The notes under the pieces: generated by a model
Seen by the model: only the letters and a program-made list of their open reading frames with translations
Told to the model about the DNA's origin: nothing
Database searches by the model: none
NCBI GenBank assembly: GCA_025356175.1
Contig: JANXUP010000170.1
Location: 1 to 32,777, forward strand
From: Sphingomonadaceae bacterium
Lineage (GTDB): Bacteria; Pseudomonadota; Alphaproteobacteria; Sphingomonadales; Sphingomonadaceae
Length of the DNA stretch: 32,777 bases
Reading direction: 5' to 3'
Made by a program: the position numbers and the translations under genes
Shown here: positions 16,171 through 25,501 of the stretch, one piece after another
How positions within the stretch are numbered: position 1 is the stretch's first letter
Layout: every line of letters begins with the position of its first letter

Positions 16171-17673
16171 TTACCGCAGCCGCAGCGCGATAAACACCGT
16201 ACCGGGCTGGCCCGGACGGACAATCTCCAGCGTGAGGCTGGGGCGGCCCGCTGCCTTGGCCGCCTTGATCGCGGCTTCGAACTGGGCCAGCCCGCTCAGC
16301 GGCGCAAAGTTTGCCGAGATAACCACGTCACCCTGCTGCAGGCCTTGATTGGCCGCATCGGACGCAGAGTCGACTTCGGCAATCACCACGCCCTTGGTGC
16401 CTTGCGGAACCTGCAGGCGCTGGGCTAGCGCCGGGGTCATTTCCAGCACCTTGAGGCCCAGCGAATCGCTGCTGCCGTCACCCTGCTTCTGTGGAGTGGC
16501 AAACGGGTTTTCGGGCACCTGCGGCTGGCCGAACTGCTTGGCCATCTCTTCCTGGTTGGGCCGCTTGGCCACCGTGGCGGTCAGCGTCGTCGGCTTGCCC
16601 TGGCGCAACACATCGATCGGGATGCGCGTGCCCGGGGCCAGGTCGGCAACGATGCCCGACAACGTGCGATCGGGGGTAACCGCTTCGCCATTGACCTTGA
16701 GCACGATATCGCCCGGCTTGACCCCGGCGGTGGCGGCCGGAAGGTTTGGCGGCACGACCCGGACCAGTTCGCCGCGATTGTGCGGCAGGCCCAGCGAATC
16801 CGCGATCTCGTCGGTGATCGGCTGCATTTGCACGCCAAGGAAGCCGCGCTCAATTGTCTTTCCGGCGATCAGCTTGTCGACAATCGGCCTGGCAGTGTCG
16901 GAGGGGATGGCGAAGCCGATCCCGATGTTGCCGCCGCTGGGCGCAACGATCCAGTTGTTGATCCCGATCACCTGGCCCTTCATGTCGAACATCGGGCCGC
17001 CCGAATTGCCGCTGTTGATCGAGGCGTCGGTCTGGATGTAATGCTGGTAAGCGCCCGAACCGGTGTTGCGGTTGACCGAACTGACGATTCCCGAAGTCAC
17101 CGTTCCGCCCAGCCCGAACGGATTGCCGATCGCGATCACCCAGTCACCGGCGCGCGCTTTGCCCGACTGGCCGAACTGGACGAACGGCAGCGGCGCCTTG
17201 GCGTCGATCTTGAGCACCGCGATGTCCGAATCCTGATCGCGACCGACGATCCGGGCATTGTATTCGGTGCCATCCGCCATGGTCACCATCACCGCATCGG
17301 CCGCACCCTTCTGGTCGAGGCTGATCACGTGATTGTTGGTGACGACATAGCCGTCAGCCGAAACGATGAAGCCAGAACCCTGCGCTTCGGCCAGCCGCGC
17401 CGAGGCGCCGCCGCCCATCACCTGGCCCAGCGGCGTACCGGCGAGCGGATTATCGACCTGCACCTTCTGCCGCACCGAAATATTGACCACCGCCGGCTGG
17501 AGCTGCGAGGTCAGATCGGCAAAGCTGGTTGGCGCTCCGGCGCGCGGGACCACATCCTGCATCCGGCTCTGGTCATTCTGCGCCACTTGGGCGCCGGCCG
17601 GAAGGCCAGTGGTGAGGGAAAGCGCCGCGCCGCCCAGCAGCAGCGCCGTGGTAACTCCATATGCGTATCGCAC
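16171..17673 (-). CDS. degP: Do-family periplasmic serine protease (DegP/HtrA)
   Basis: The 500-residue protein degrades or refolds misfolded envelope proteins. A signal peptide (about 1-28, ending LPAGA) is followed by a trypsin-like domain with triad H115 (NNHVISL), D150 (DSDIAVLKID) and S224 (NSGNSGGPMFD). Two PDZ domains lie at about 275-368 and 400-490, joined by a Gln/Pro-rich linker. I place the start at the GTG whose first base is 17673. GAGGA lies 8 bases upstream and it gives a compact signal peptide (RYAYGVTTALLLGGAAL). A frame open to 17727 would add 18 polar residues in front, which is unlikely. It is the last of an hflK-hflC-degP set on the - strand, 98 bases after hflC, a common alphaproteobacterial arrangement. 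Confidence 0.95.
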   Translation of the reverse strand: MRYAYGVTTALLLGGAALSLTTGLPAGAQVAQNDQSRMQDVVPRAGAPTSFADLTSQLQPAVVNISVRQKVQVDNPLAGTPLGQVMGGGASARLAEAQGSGFIVSADGYVVTNNHVISLDQKGAADAVMVTMADGTEYNARIVGRDQDSDIAVLKIDAKAPLPFVQFGQSGKARAGDWVIAIGNPFGLGGTVTSGIVSSVNRNTGSGAYQHYIQTDASINSGNSGGPMFDMKGQVIGINNWIVAPSGGNIGIGFAIPSDTARPIVDKLIAGKTIERGFLGVQMQPITDEIADSLGLPHNRGELVRVVPPNLPAATAGVKPGDIVLKVNGEAVTPDRTLSGIVADLAPGTRIPIDVLRQGKPTTLTATVAKRPNQEEMAKQFGQPQVPENPFATPQKQGDGSSDSLGLKVLEMTPALAQRLQVPQGTKGVVIAEVDSASDAANQGLQQGDVVISANFAPLSGLAQFEAAIKAAKAAGRPSLTLEIVRPGQPGTVFIALRLR

Positions 17674-17771
17674 TGATATGATCCTCGCTTCTAAGCGTTG
17701 CGTGTCTTGACCCATTCGCGGTCTCACGCTGCCGGGCCTGAACGGAATTTGAATGGCACTGGGTTAGCGCG

Positions 17772-18605
17772 CTACTTTCCGTTGAAGTGCTTGAGATAGT
17801 CGCTGCCGGGCGGGATTACGATAGTCGCCGCGCCTTTGCGTGCCGGATCGCCGAAGTTGGCCTCATAGTTCCGCATGGCACTGAAATAATCGTAGAACGC
17901 CAGGTCCTGCGAAGCACTCTTCTGGAGGATCCTGGCAGACTCGGCCTCGCTCTCGGCAACGATCCGCTGCGCATCCTGGGCGCTGGCGACATCGATGACC
18001 GCAACCTTGCCGCCATGGTGGTTTTCCATGCGGGTGAAGGCGATGGATTGCCCGCCTTCGGGCAGGACGACCCGGCCGACGCGGAAATCGACTGCTTGCA
18101 CGCCGTAGGCGCGCAGCTTGGAATCGAGCGCCGACAGGATCTGGAGTGAGCTGCCGCCGCTGCCCGGCTGGGCAATGACCGCGGCATTGCGCTGCGACAG
18201 CTGTTCTTCGATCAGCGAGGGCAGGATCGCCTTGATCTGGTCATCAACCCGGTCGCCGCCGCCCAGGGTCGAGATCAGGCGGACCGGATCGATGATCCGG
18301 TAAGTCACATCGACATCGACCAGCAGGGTCTGCTCGTCGATCGTATGGACCTTCTGGTCACCGATCGAATAGCTCTGAAGCCCGCGCGCCAGCCAGATCA
18401 CCCGATCAAAAAACGGCAGCTTAAGCACAGCACCTGCGCCGCTGGCCGAAGGGCTGAAACGGTTGACCACATTAAGCGGCGCGCCAAAACGGGTGATCAC
18501 CGCCTGATCGCCTTCACCCACGATTACCACGCTCGACGCGCCGATCAGGGCCAGCGCGCCAAGCGCGAACAGGGCGGCGCGGGTCCGGTGCATTGACCTT
18601 GCCAT
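17772..18605 (-). CDS. hflC: HflC, FtsH protease modulator
   Basis: The 277-residue product is an SPFH-domain membrane protein that with HflK forms the large cage around the FtsH AAA+ protease. It has one N-terminal anchor (about 10-30, FALGALALIGASSVVIV). The SPFH core has GDQAVITRFGAPLNVV, IDEQTLLVDVDVTYRI and DFRVGRVVLPE, and a helical segment ends in FYDYFSAMRNYEANF. The start is ambiguous: a GTG at 18611 overlaps the hflK stop as GTGA, but the ATG at 18605 is better placed from the AGGGAGG site, about 9 bases away, so I use it. At 277 residues it is slightly short but complete. It is translated with hflK from one transcript. Confidence 0.95.
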   Translation of the reverse strand: MARSMHRTRAALFALGALALIGASSVVIVGEGDQAVITRFGAPLNVVNRFSPSASGAGAVLKLPFFDRVIWLARGLQSYSIGDQKVHTIDEQTLLVDVDVTYRIIDPVRLISTLGGGDRVDDQIKAILPSLIEEQLSQRNAAVIAQPGSGGSSLQILSALDSKLRAYGVQAVDFRVGRVVLPEGGQSIAFTRMENHHGGKVAVIDVASAQDAQRIVAESEAESARILQKSASQDLAFYDYFSAMRNYEANFGDPARKGAATIVIPPGSDYLKHFNGK

Positions 18606-18607
18606 GA

Positions 18608-19738
18608 TCACTGCCCTCCCTGTGCTGGTGGCGGTGGCGGCGATGCGGATTTGGCATCGGAGGCGGGGGTATCGGCGGCGGGCAGCTGGGCCGGCACGCC
18701 GCTGCCGCCCAGCACTACGATATTGTTGCTCAGCACTTTGGCGGTCATGTCATCGTACATCCGCCGCTTGATCACATCGGGGGCTATCTTGTAGCTCTGA
18801 TAGGTCTTGTCAAAATCCTGCGCCTTGGCCGTAGCGATCTGGATCAGCTGCGCGCTGTAGCGTTCGGCCTCGTCGTGGTTCTTGTCGGACTTGAGCTTTG
18901 CTTCGCTGATCCGGCGGAACGTGTCGGTAAGCTGGCCCGGCGGAGCCCATTTCGTCACTTCGATCGCGGAAATCGCCACACCGGCATGCCATGCATCGAG
19001 CACGCGCTGCACGCGGGCCATGGTGCGCTGCTGCAATTCGGCCTGGCGCTTGCCGCTCCACAGGTCGTCGAAAGGCATTTCGGCGACACCGGCCCGCATC
19101 TCGGCGTCGGCCAGGCGCCGGATCGCCGCTTCGCCATCCGGCACATTGAAGGTAAACTGCTTGAGATCGGCAATCCGCCAGCGCACCTGAAAAGTCACGT
19201 CGATCAGTTCGCCGTCGGCCGTTGGCATCAATGCCTCGGCTTCTTTTTCGGGGATCACGGTGCGCACTTCGGCGCCGGTCTGCTGACGCAGCACGGTCTG
19301 GATTGGCCACGGCAGCGTGAAGTGCAGGCCGGGGCCGATGGTTGCGCTGTACTTGCCCATGGTGGTGACCAGCGCGCGTTCGTCCTGCGCCAGCACGTGC
19401 ACCGAAGTCGCCAAAACCCAAGCGATCAGGCTGCCACCGGCAAGCCAGGGTAACCAGCGCAGATTGACCGTGCGGATTCGTTTGCCCGGACCCGATGGCC
19501 CGCCACCGCGACCCCGGAAGATATCATCGATGCTGGCAGAGCGGCGCGGCGGCGTTTCGGTTTCGGGGATCAGCCAGGGATTGCGCGGTGCTTCACCGTC
19601 CGGCGCGGCACCGTCGCCGCCTGTCGCTGCGGGACCCCGCCCGGTCTTGACGTCGCCGTCCGGATCGCCGCCCCACGGACTGTCGCTCTTTGCCATGGCG
19701 AGGGGCTTGCCCCGTCCGAACCTGTCTGAACCACTCAT
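18608..19738 (-). CDS. hflK: HflK, FtsH protease modulator
   Basis: The 376-residue partner of HflC starts with a Gly/Pro-rich cytoplasmic tail. This includes the SPWGGDPDG motif seen in HflK N termini and PRNPWLIPE. One membrane span lies at about 94-116 (LPWLAGGSLIAWVLATSVHVL). The SPFH domain has DERALVTTMGKYSATIGPGLHFTLP (in part), VTFQVRWRIADL and WHAGVAISAIEV. The tail is Pro/Ala-rich. I use the ATG at 19738; GTG at 19747 and ATG at 19696 (MAKSDSPWGG) are alternatives and none has a strong ribosome site. It opens the hflK-hflC-degP set and is divergent from mrp across 73 bases. Confidence 0.94.
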   Translation of the reverse strand: MSGSDRFGRGKPLAMAKSDSPWGGDPDGDVKTGRGPAATGGDGAAPDGEAPRNPWLIPETETPPRRSASIDDIFRGRGGGPSGPGKRIRTVNLRWLPWLAGGSLIAWVLATSVHVLAQDERALVTTMGKYSATIGPGLHFTLPWPIQTVLRQQTGAEVRTVIPEKEAEALMPTADGELIDVTFQVRWRIADLKQFTFNVPDGEAAIRRLADAEMRAGVAEMPFDDLWSGKRQAELQQRTMARVQRVLDAWHAGVAISAIEVTKWAPPGQLTDTFRRISEAKLKSDKNHDEAERYSAQLIQIATAKAQDFDKTYQSYKIAPDVIKRRMYDDMTAKVLSNNIVVLGGSGVPAQLPAADTPASDAKSASPPPPPAQGGQ

Positions 19739-19811
19739 GCGGCGCACTATAGGAGTGACATGCCCACAAAAACAGTCTCCCGGCGGGCTTTTTAGTTGCT
19801 AGGGGGACGCG

Positions 19812-20780
19812 ATGACCGAAGCGACCGAATCCCTAAGCAAATTGCTCCCGCCGCAGGCCGCTGCCCGGCTGCAATCCCTGCGGCTCATCGATGGCCGCGC
19901 CGTGGTGGTACTCGATGCTGCCGGACTCGATCAGATCGAGCGCGAGCGGCTTGAAACTGCGGTAACCGACGCATTGTCCGATCAGACCGGCGTGGCCGAA
20001 GTGCGCGTGGCCATGGTGGCTGACAAGGCACGGCGGCGGATCATCGCGGTCGGTTCGGGCAAGGGCGGGGTGGGCAAGAGCACGCTGGCCGCCAACCTGG
20101 CGATCGCGCTCGCGCGGCAAGGACGCAAGGTCGGACTGGTCGATGCCGACATCTATGGCCCGTCACAGCCGCAGCTGCTGGGGATCACCGGAATCAAGCC
20201 CATGGCGCGGGATAACAAGATGATTCCGGTGCCGAGCAAATGGGGCGTATCGCTGCTGTCGATGGGTCAACTGATCGAGCCGGGCAAGGCCATCGCCTGG
20301 CGCGGGCCGATGGCGGGCAATGCGCTGGGCCAGCTGGTCGACGCGCACTGGGGCGATGCCGAACTGCTGGTGGTCGACCTGCCGCCGGGCACTGGCGACG
20401 TGCAATTGACGATGCTGCAGCGCTTCAAGCCCGACGGCGCGGTGATCGTATCCACCCCGCAGGACCTCGCGCTGATCGACGCGGCGCGCGCAGTGCAGCT
20501 GTTCGAGATCGGCCAGGTCCCGATTGTCGGCATGGTCGAGAACATGGCGGGATACCAATGCCCGCATTGCGGTGAGATGTCCGATCCGTTCGGGCAGGGC
20601 GGCGCCGAGGCCGCGGCGAAGGCACAGGGCATGGCGTTCCTCGGCCGCATTCCGCTCGAACTGGCGCTCCGCGCCGCCAGCGATGCCGGTGAGCCGCCAG
20701 CCGCGCATGAAGACCTTGCGACCGGGCCGTTTGCGGCACTCGCCCGCCGCGTCGGCACATGGCTCGACAACCAGCGCTGA
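19812..20780 (+). CDS. mrp: Mrp/NBP35-family iron-sulfur cluster carrier ATPase (ApbC)
   Basis: The 322-residue cytoplasmic P-loop protein delivers Fe-S clusters to target enzymes. A short MIP18/DUF59-like N-terminal domain (1-65, RLIDGRAVVVLDAAGL) precedes the deviant Walker A GKGGVGKS at 83-90. It continues with DADIYGPSQP, the WRGPMAGNAL segment, DLPPGTGDVQLT and C250-P-H-C253, the cluster-bridging cysteine pair. All key features are intact. It heads a + strand row: the molybdopterin enzyme starts 18 bases later, with hemH overlapping that gene. A downstream molybdenum hydroxylase would normally need 2Fe-2S clusters in a partner subunit, so the placement of an Fe-S carrier here is suggestive. 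Confidence 0.95.
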   Translation: MTEATESLSKLLPPQAAARLQSLRLIDGRAVVVLDAAGLDQIERERLETAVTDALSDQTGVAEVRVAMVADKARRRIIAVGSGKGGVGKSTLAANLAIALARQGRKVGLVDADIYGPSQPQLLGITGIKPMARDNKMIPVPSKWGVSLLSMGQLIEPGKAIAWRGPMAGNALGQLVDAHWGDAELLVVDLPPGTGDVQLTMLQRFKPDGAVIVSTPQDLALIDAARAVQLFEIGQVPIVGMVENMAGYQCPHCGEMSDPFGQGGAEAAAKAQGMAFLGRIPLELALRAASDAGEPPAAHEDLATGPFAALARRVGTWLDNQR

Positions 20781-20798
20781 GCCGCTAGGACACCGTTC

Positions 20799-23063
20799 AT
20801 GAAGCTGTCGCGGCGCGGGTTCTTTTTCGGGATGGGGACGGGGGGTGTGCTGCTGGCCGCCTGGGCGCTGTCCCCGCGCCATTTTGCGCCGCCGCTGCGG
20901 CCTGGCGCAGGCGAATATGCCTTCGATGCCTGGCTCAAGATCGGTCAGGACGGCGTGGTCAGCGTGGCCGTGCCTCAGCTCGAAATGGGTCAGGGGATCA
21001 CCACGCTGCTGCCGCAGATCGTGGCGATGGAGCTGGGCGCGGACTGGCGGCAGATTGCGGTCGAACCGGCGCCGGTCAGCGGGGCCTATGCCAATACCGT
21101 GCTGGCAGGGGAATGGGCGCCGCTGTGGCTGCCGCTGTTTGCCGGGCTGGCGGACGGCTCCGACAGCTTGCTCGCCCGGCGCTTTGCCGAGAATGAGGCC
21201 TTCACCGCCACCGCCGATGGCACTTCGCTGGCAGCACACGAAATGGCTGCGCGCGCCGCTGCAGCCGGGGCCCGCGCGATGCTCGCCAAGGCCGCTGCCG
21301 CGCGCTGGGGAGTGGGCTGGGAGGAATGCGAAGCCCAGAATGGCATGGTCCTGCAAGGGAAGAACAAGGCCTCATTCGGCGAACTGGTGGCCGATGCTAC
21401 GGGCTATTCGCCGCCGCACCCGCCGGTGCTCCGCGCCGAGGCACCGCGTGAGCGGCCGGGCGAATTCCCGCCCGGTGCGCCGTTGCATTTCGCGCGGCTT
21501 GATCTGCCCAGCAAGGTCGATGGCAGCCACGCCTTCGCCGGCGACATCCGCTTGCCCGACATGGCTTTCGCCGCGATCCACCACGGACCGATTGGCGATG
21601 CGAAGCTGGGTCATTACGATCCGCACGCCGCCGATGGCCAGCCCGGACTGATCGAGGTGATTGCCGGTAAGGGCTGGCTCGCCGCCGTCGCCAGCAACTG
21701 GTGGGCGGCGGAGAAGGCGCTGGCACGGATCGCGCCGCGGTTCCTTTCGCGCGGCAAGCCCGACAGCGACCGGATCGATCAAGCGCTGGCCGAGGGGCTC
21801 AACCGAGACGGCGATACCGTTGTGGCGGTAGGCGATGCGCAAGGAACCCTCGGCACCAAGCCGGATTTCAGCGCGGACTATACAATCGCGCCCGCACTCC
21901 ATGCCACCGTCGAAACCGCCAGCGCCACGGCGCGGATCGAAAACGGCCGCTGCGAGCTGTGGGTCGCGAGCCAGGCACCGCAGGCGGTGCGTCTTGCCGT
22001 AGCCAAGGCGCTGGGTTTCGCAGTCGAGGATGTCACGCTTTACCCGCTCCCGGCGGGCGGCAGCTTCGACGCCCGGCTTGAGCACGATCATGCAGTCGAA
22101 GCGGCGCTGATTGCCAAGGCGGCCAAGCGCCCGGTGCAGCTGATCTGGTCGCGCTGGCAGGAGCACTTGGCCGGCCGTCCACGCACCCCTGCGGCGGCGC
22201 GGCTCTCCGTCAAGGTGGCACCTGACGGTTCGCTGACCGCGATTGCAATCAAGGTAGCAATGCCGGCCACCGCCCGCGAATTTGGCGGACGGCTGTTCGG
22301 CGGGCGCAGCGCCTTCGCTGCGCTCGAATTGCAGGATGGAAGCGATCCACTGGCGTCAGCCGGGCTGACCCCGCCTTACGCAATCCCCAATCTGCTAGTC
22401 GAGCATGTCCCGGTGCAGACCCAACTGCCGACCGGGCGGCTGCGTGGCAATTCGCACGGCATCGGCGCGTTCCTGATCGAGACCTTCCTCGATGAACTCG
22501 CCGCAAAAGTGCGCCGTGAGCCGCTGTCTTACCGGATGTTCCTGCTCGGCGCGCAGCCGCGCCTGGCCGCTTGCCTGCAGCGTGCCGCGACGCTTGCCGA
22601 ATGGGGCGGTGGGGCCGGTGGCAGCGGGCAGGGCCTGGCCTGCTGGAAGATGACGCTGGGTGAGGCCGAAGGACACATTGCCGTCGTCGCCAGCGCGCGC
22701 CGCGACGAGCGCGGGATCAGGGTCGACAAGTTCACCGCGGTGGCTGACATCGGCCGCATCGTGAACGTCGATATCGCGCGCCAGCAGATCGAAGGCGGGC
22801 TGCTGTTCGGGCTGGGTCTCGCCGCTGGATCAAGCACGCGCTACGCCATGGGTCTGCCCACGATCGGGCGGCTGGGCCTGCTGGGCCTGCCCCTGCTCGC
22901 CGATTGTCCCGAGATCGTGACTGAATTCATCGACAGCGATGCGCCGCTGTTCGATCCGGGTGAACTTGGCGCAGTCGTGGCCCCGCCCGCGATCGCCAAT
23001 GCGCTCGCCTCGTCGGGATCGATCCGGGCGCATGCGCTTCCATTTAATGGAGAACAAGGCTGA
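20799..23063 (+). CDS. xanthine-dehydrogenase-family molybdopterin-binding subunit (IorB-like), orphan
   Basis: The 754-residue large subunit of a molybdenum hydroxylase starts with a twin-arginine signal (KLSRRGFFFGMGTGGVLLAAW), so it is probably exported folded. Family landmarks are VPQLEMGQGITTLLPQIVAMELG, LPLPAGGSFDARL-like sequence, RLRGNSHGIGAFLIETFLDEL around the cofactor, and the C-terminal GELGAVVAPPAIANAL. In the last, E722 aligns with the catalytic glutamate of GVGE-type motifs. The enzymes of this group, such as isoquinoline 1-oxidoreductase beta, oxidise N-heterocycles or aldehydes; the substrate here is unknown. Unusually, no small 2Fe-2S subunit or cytochrome subunit lies beside it; Mrp precedes it and hemH overlaps its stop. 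AGGA 8 bases before the ATG supports the start. Confidence 0.92.
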   Translation: MKLSRRGFFFGMGTGGVLLAAWALSPRHFAPPLRPGAGEYAFDAWLKIGQDGVVSVAVPQLEMGQGITTLLPQIVAMELGADWRQIAVEPAPVSGAYANTVLAGEWAPLWLPLFAGLADGSDSLLARRFAENEAFTATADGTSLAAHEMAARAAAAGARAMLAKAAAARWGVGWEECEAQNGMVLQGKNKASFGELVADATGYSPPHPPVLRAEAPRERPGEFPPGAPLHFARLDLPSKVDGSHAFAGDIRLPDMAFAAIHHGPIGDAKLGHYDPHAADGQPGLIEVIAGKGWLAAVASNWWAAEKALARIAPRFLSRGKPDSDRIDQALAEGLNRDGDTVVAVGDAQGTLGTKPDFSADYTIAPALHATVETASATARIENGRCELWVASQAPQAVRLAVAKALGFAVEDVTLYPLPAGGSFDARLEHDHAVEAALIAKAAKRPVQLIWSRWQEHLAGRPRTPAAARLSVKVAPDGSLTAIAIKVAMPATAREFGGRLFGGRSAFAALELQDGSDPLASAGLTPPYAIPNLLVEHVPVQTQLPTGRLRGNSHGIGAFLIETFLDELAAKVRREPLSYRMFLLGAQPRLAACLQRAATLAEWGGGAGGSGQGLACWKMTLGEAEGHIAVVASARRDERGIRVDKFTAVADIGRIVNVDIARQQIEGGLLFGLGLAAGSSTRYAMGLPTIGRLGLLGLPLLADCPEIVTEFIDSDAPLFDPGELGAVVAPPAIANALASSGSIRAHALPFNGEQG

Positions 23064-24076
23064 TGCTTCCCGCCGATCATCCGCCGATTGCCGCTCCGCG
23101 GATTGGGGTGCTGCTGGTCAACCTTGGCACGCCCGACGAACCCAGCCCGCGCGCGGTGCGGCGCTATCTAAAGGAATTCCTCTCGGACCGCCGCGTGGTG
23201 GAAATACCGCGGCTGGTGTGGTGGCCAATCCTTAACGGGATCGTGCTCAACACCCGTCCGAAGAAAAGCGCGCATGCCTACGCCCAGGTGTGGAGCGAGG
23301 ACGGCTCGCCGCTCGCCGCGATCACCAAGGCGCAGGCGAGGGACCTGCAGCGCCGGCTGGGTGAGGGGATCATGGTCAGCTATGGGATGCGTTATGGCAA
23401 GCCCGCGCTGGGCAGCGAAGTGCAGCGGATGAAGGATGCCGGAAGCGAACGGATCCTTATCGCGCCGCTCTATCCGCAGTATTCGGGCGCGACCACTGCG
23501 ACTGTTGCTGATGCAGTGGGGGTCCGGCTGGCGATGATGCGGTGGCAGCCCGCGCTGCGCAGCCTGCCGCCCTATTACGACGACCCGCTGCACATCGGCG
23601 CACTCAAGGCCGATCTCTCGCGCCAGCTCGCCGCGCTCGATTTCACGCCCGAAGTGCTGCTGCTCTCGTTCCACGGCATGCCGCAGCGGACGCTCGAACT
23701 GGGCGATCCGTATCATTGCCACTGCCAGAAGACCGGGCGGCTGTTGCGCGAGGCGGTGGCTGGCGATCACCCGGAACTGCGGATCGAGATCAGCTTCCAA
23801 TCGCGCTTTGGCCGTGCCAAATGGCTCGAACCGGCGACCGATGTGGTGCTTGCTGCCGAAGCCGCCAAGGGCACGCGCAAGCTGGCCATTGCGGCACCAG
23901 GGTTCTCGGCAGATTGCCTCGAAACTCGCGAAGAACTGGCCATTCGCGGCCGCGAGCAGTTCATTGAAGCGGGCGGCGAGCAGTTTGCCGCGCTGGATTG
24001 CCTCAACACGTCCGCAGCCGGGATGGACATGCTCGAAGCCCTGGTTCGGCGCGAATTAGCGGGCTGGATTCGTTAA
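23063..24076 (+). CDS. hemH: ferrochelatase
   Basis: The 337-residue enzyme inserts Fe(II) into protoporphyrin IX, the last step of protoheme synthesis. Sequence landmarks are GVLLVNLGTPDEPS near the start, YLKEFLSDRRVVE, the LYPQYSGATTATV substrate loop, LLSFHGMPQR with the metal-binding H204, and PGFSADCLETREE with E287. All are intact and the length is standard. The start ATG overlaps the preceding stop (TGATG at 23061-23065) and GGAGAA lies upstream, so it is co-translated with the molybdopterin subunit. A heme-thiolate P450 follows 39 bases later, suggesting heme supply and heme use are transcribed together. Confidence 0.97.
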   Translation: MLPADHPPIAAPRIGVLLVNLGTPDEPSPRAVRRYLKEFLSDRRVVEIPRLVWWPILNGIVLNTRPKKSAHAYAQVWSEDGSPLAAITKAQARDLQRRLGEGIMVSYGMRYGKPALGSEVQRMKDAGSERILIAPLYPQYSGATTATVADAVGVRLAMMRWQPALRSLPPYYDDPLHIGALKADLSRQLAALDFTPEVLLLSFHGMPQRTLELGDPYHCHCQKTGRLLREAVAGDHPELRIEISFQSRFGRAKWLEPATDVVLAAEAAKGTRKLAIAAPGFSADCLETREELAIRGREQFIEAGGEQFAALDCLNTSAAGMDMLEALVRRELAGWIR

Positions 24077-24115
24077 CCGGAACAAGTTACATCGGTGTCA
24101 GTAACGAGGAACACC

Positions 24116-25501
24116 ATGGCCACTCTCGCACCGCAGTCATCCACATTCACGCATTGGTCGCAGGCCCAGCCCGTTCACGCGCTCGAGCACATTCCGGGCG
24201 AGGACGGCTGGCCGATTGTGGGCACCACCTTCGCGCTGCTTGCTGATCCGATCGGCTACGGCGAGCGGATGCGCGCCAAACACGGCAATGTCTTTCGCAA
24301 CCGCGGGTTCGGACGGCGCGGGGTGCAGATGTTCGGGGCGGAGGCCAACGAACTGGTGCTGTTCGACCGTGACAAGCTGTTTTCATCCGAACAGGGCTGG
24401 GGCCCGGTGCTCGACCGATTGTTCCCGCGCGGGCTGATGCTGATCGATTTCGATCATCACCGTGCCGATCGCCGCGCACTGTCGATCGCGTTCAAGCCCG
24501 AACCGATGCGGCATTATGCCGATGCGCTCAATCGCGGGATTGCGGAGCGGGTTGAACACTGGAGCGGCGACTTGCTGTTTTACCCGGCGATCAAGCAACT
24601 CACCCTCGATCTGGCCGCCGACAGCTTCATGGGCCTGCCGCTCGGGCCCGAGGCGGACAAGATCAACAAGGCCTTTGTCGACATGGTTGCGGCCTCGATC
24701 GGGGTGGTGCGCAAACCGCTGCCGTTCACCGCGATGGGGCGCGGAGTGGCGGGCCGCAAGTACCTGGTCGAATGGTTCACCGCCGAAACGCTGCGAAGGC
24801 GGAAGACTGGCGCCAAAGGTCCTCGGGGCCAGGACATGTTCAGCCAGTTCGCAACCGCGACGCACGAAGATGGCAGCCTGATGCCGGTTGACCAGGTGGT
24901 CGATCACATGATCTTCCTGATGATGGCCGCGCATGACACGATCACCAGCAGCGCGACGTCGCTGGTGTGGCAGCTGGCCAAGCATCCCGAATGGCAGGAC
25001 AAGGTCCGCGCCGAGATCATGGCGCTAACGGGCGGGGTTCCCCGCGCAATCGCCTATGAGGAATTGGGCAAGCTTGAGCTCACCGAAATGGCGTTCAAGG
25101 AAGCGCTGCGGCTGATCCCGCCGGTGCCCAGCCTGCCGCGCCGCGCGCTGCGTGAATTCACCTTCAAGGGCTTCACGATACCCGCCGGAACCGGGGTCGG
25201 CATCAGCCCGGCGAGCGTCCACCTGATGGCAGAACACTGGCCCGATCCGCGGCGGTTCGATCCGCTGCGCTTCACGCCCGAGAACTCGGCGGGCCGCCAC
25301 AAATACGCCTGGGTCCCGTTCGGCGGCGGCGCGCATATGTGCCTGGGGCTGCACTTTGCCTATATGCAGATCAAGCTGCTGACCGCGCACCTGCTGACCC
25401 GCTACCGCATCGAGCTGGAACCCGGCTATGCGCCCGAATGGCAGCCGTGGCCGATCCCCAAGCCCAAGGACGGGCTGAAGGTAACGTTCAAGCCGCTCTA
25501 A
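24116..25501 (+). CDS. cytochrome P450
   Basis: The 461-residue protein is a soluble bacterial P450, with no membrane anchor. The oxygen-activating I-helix reads AAHDT (271-275), a version of the usual AGxDT with His in the second position. The K-helix ExxR is E329-A-L-R332, and the PERF-like region is DPRRFDPLRF. The heme loop FGGGAHMCLG holds the cysteine ligand C409. Hydrophobic N-terminal proline motifs (IPGEDGWPIVG) look like those of CYP120/CYP51-like enzymes, but I cannot name the CYP family or substrate. GAGGA 6 bases before the ATG at 24116 fixes the start. It follows hemH by 39 bases; no ferredoxin or reductase lies nearby, so electron donors must be elsewhere. Its stop overlaps a convergent DUF1674 gene by four bases. 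Confidence 0.95.
   Translation: MATLAPQSSTFTHWSQAQPVHALEHIPGEDGWPIVGTTFALLADPIGYGERMRAKHGNVFRNRGFGRRGVQMFGAEANELVLFDRDKLFSSEQGWGPVLDRLFPRGLMLIDFDHHRADRRALSIAFKPEPMRHYADALNRGIAERVEHWSGDLLFYPAIKQLTLDLAADSFMGLPLGPEADKINKAFVDMVAASIGVVRKPLPFTAMGRGVAGRKYLVEWFTAETLRRRKTGAKGPRGQDMFSQFATATHEDGSLMPVDQVVDHMIFLMMAAHDTITSSATSLVWQLAKHPEWQDKVRAEIMALTGGVPRAIAYEELGKLELTEMAFKEALRLIPPVPSLPRRALREFTFKGFTIPAGTGVGISPASVHLMAEHWPDPRRFDPLRFTPENSAGRHKYAWVPFGGGAHMCLGLHFAYMQIKLLTAHLLTRYRIELEPGYAPEWQPWPIPKPKDGLKVTFKPL

Noticed and set aside
20163..21356. 397-codon - strand frame opposite mrp and the molybdopterin subunit
   Set aside because: It spans two genes with intact motifs on the + strand. Its translation is rich in His, Arg and Gln with no recognisable domain.
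22939..23063. Loss of the catalytic Glu in the molybdopterin subunit
   Set aside because: The C-terminal motif first looks divergent, but GELGAVVAPPAIANA aligns with the GVGELG-type motif, keeping Glu722.
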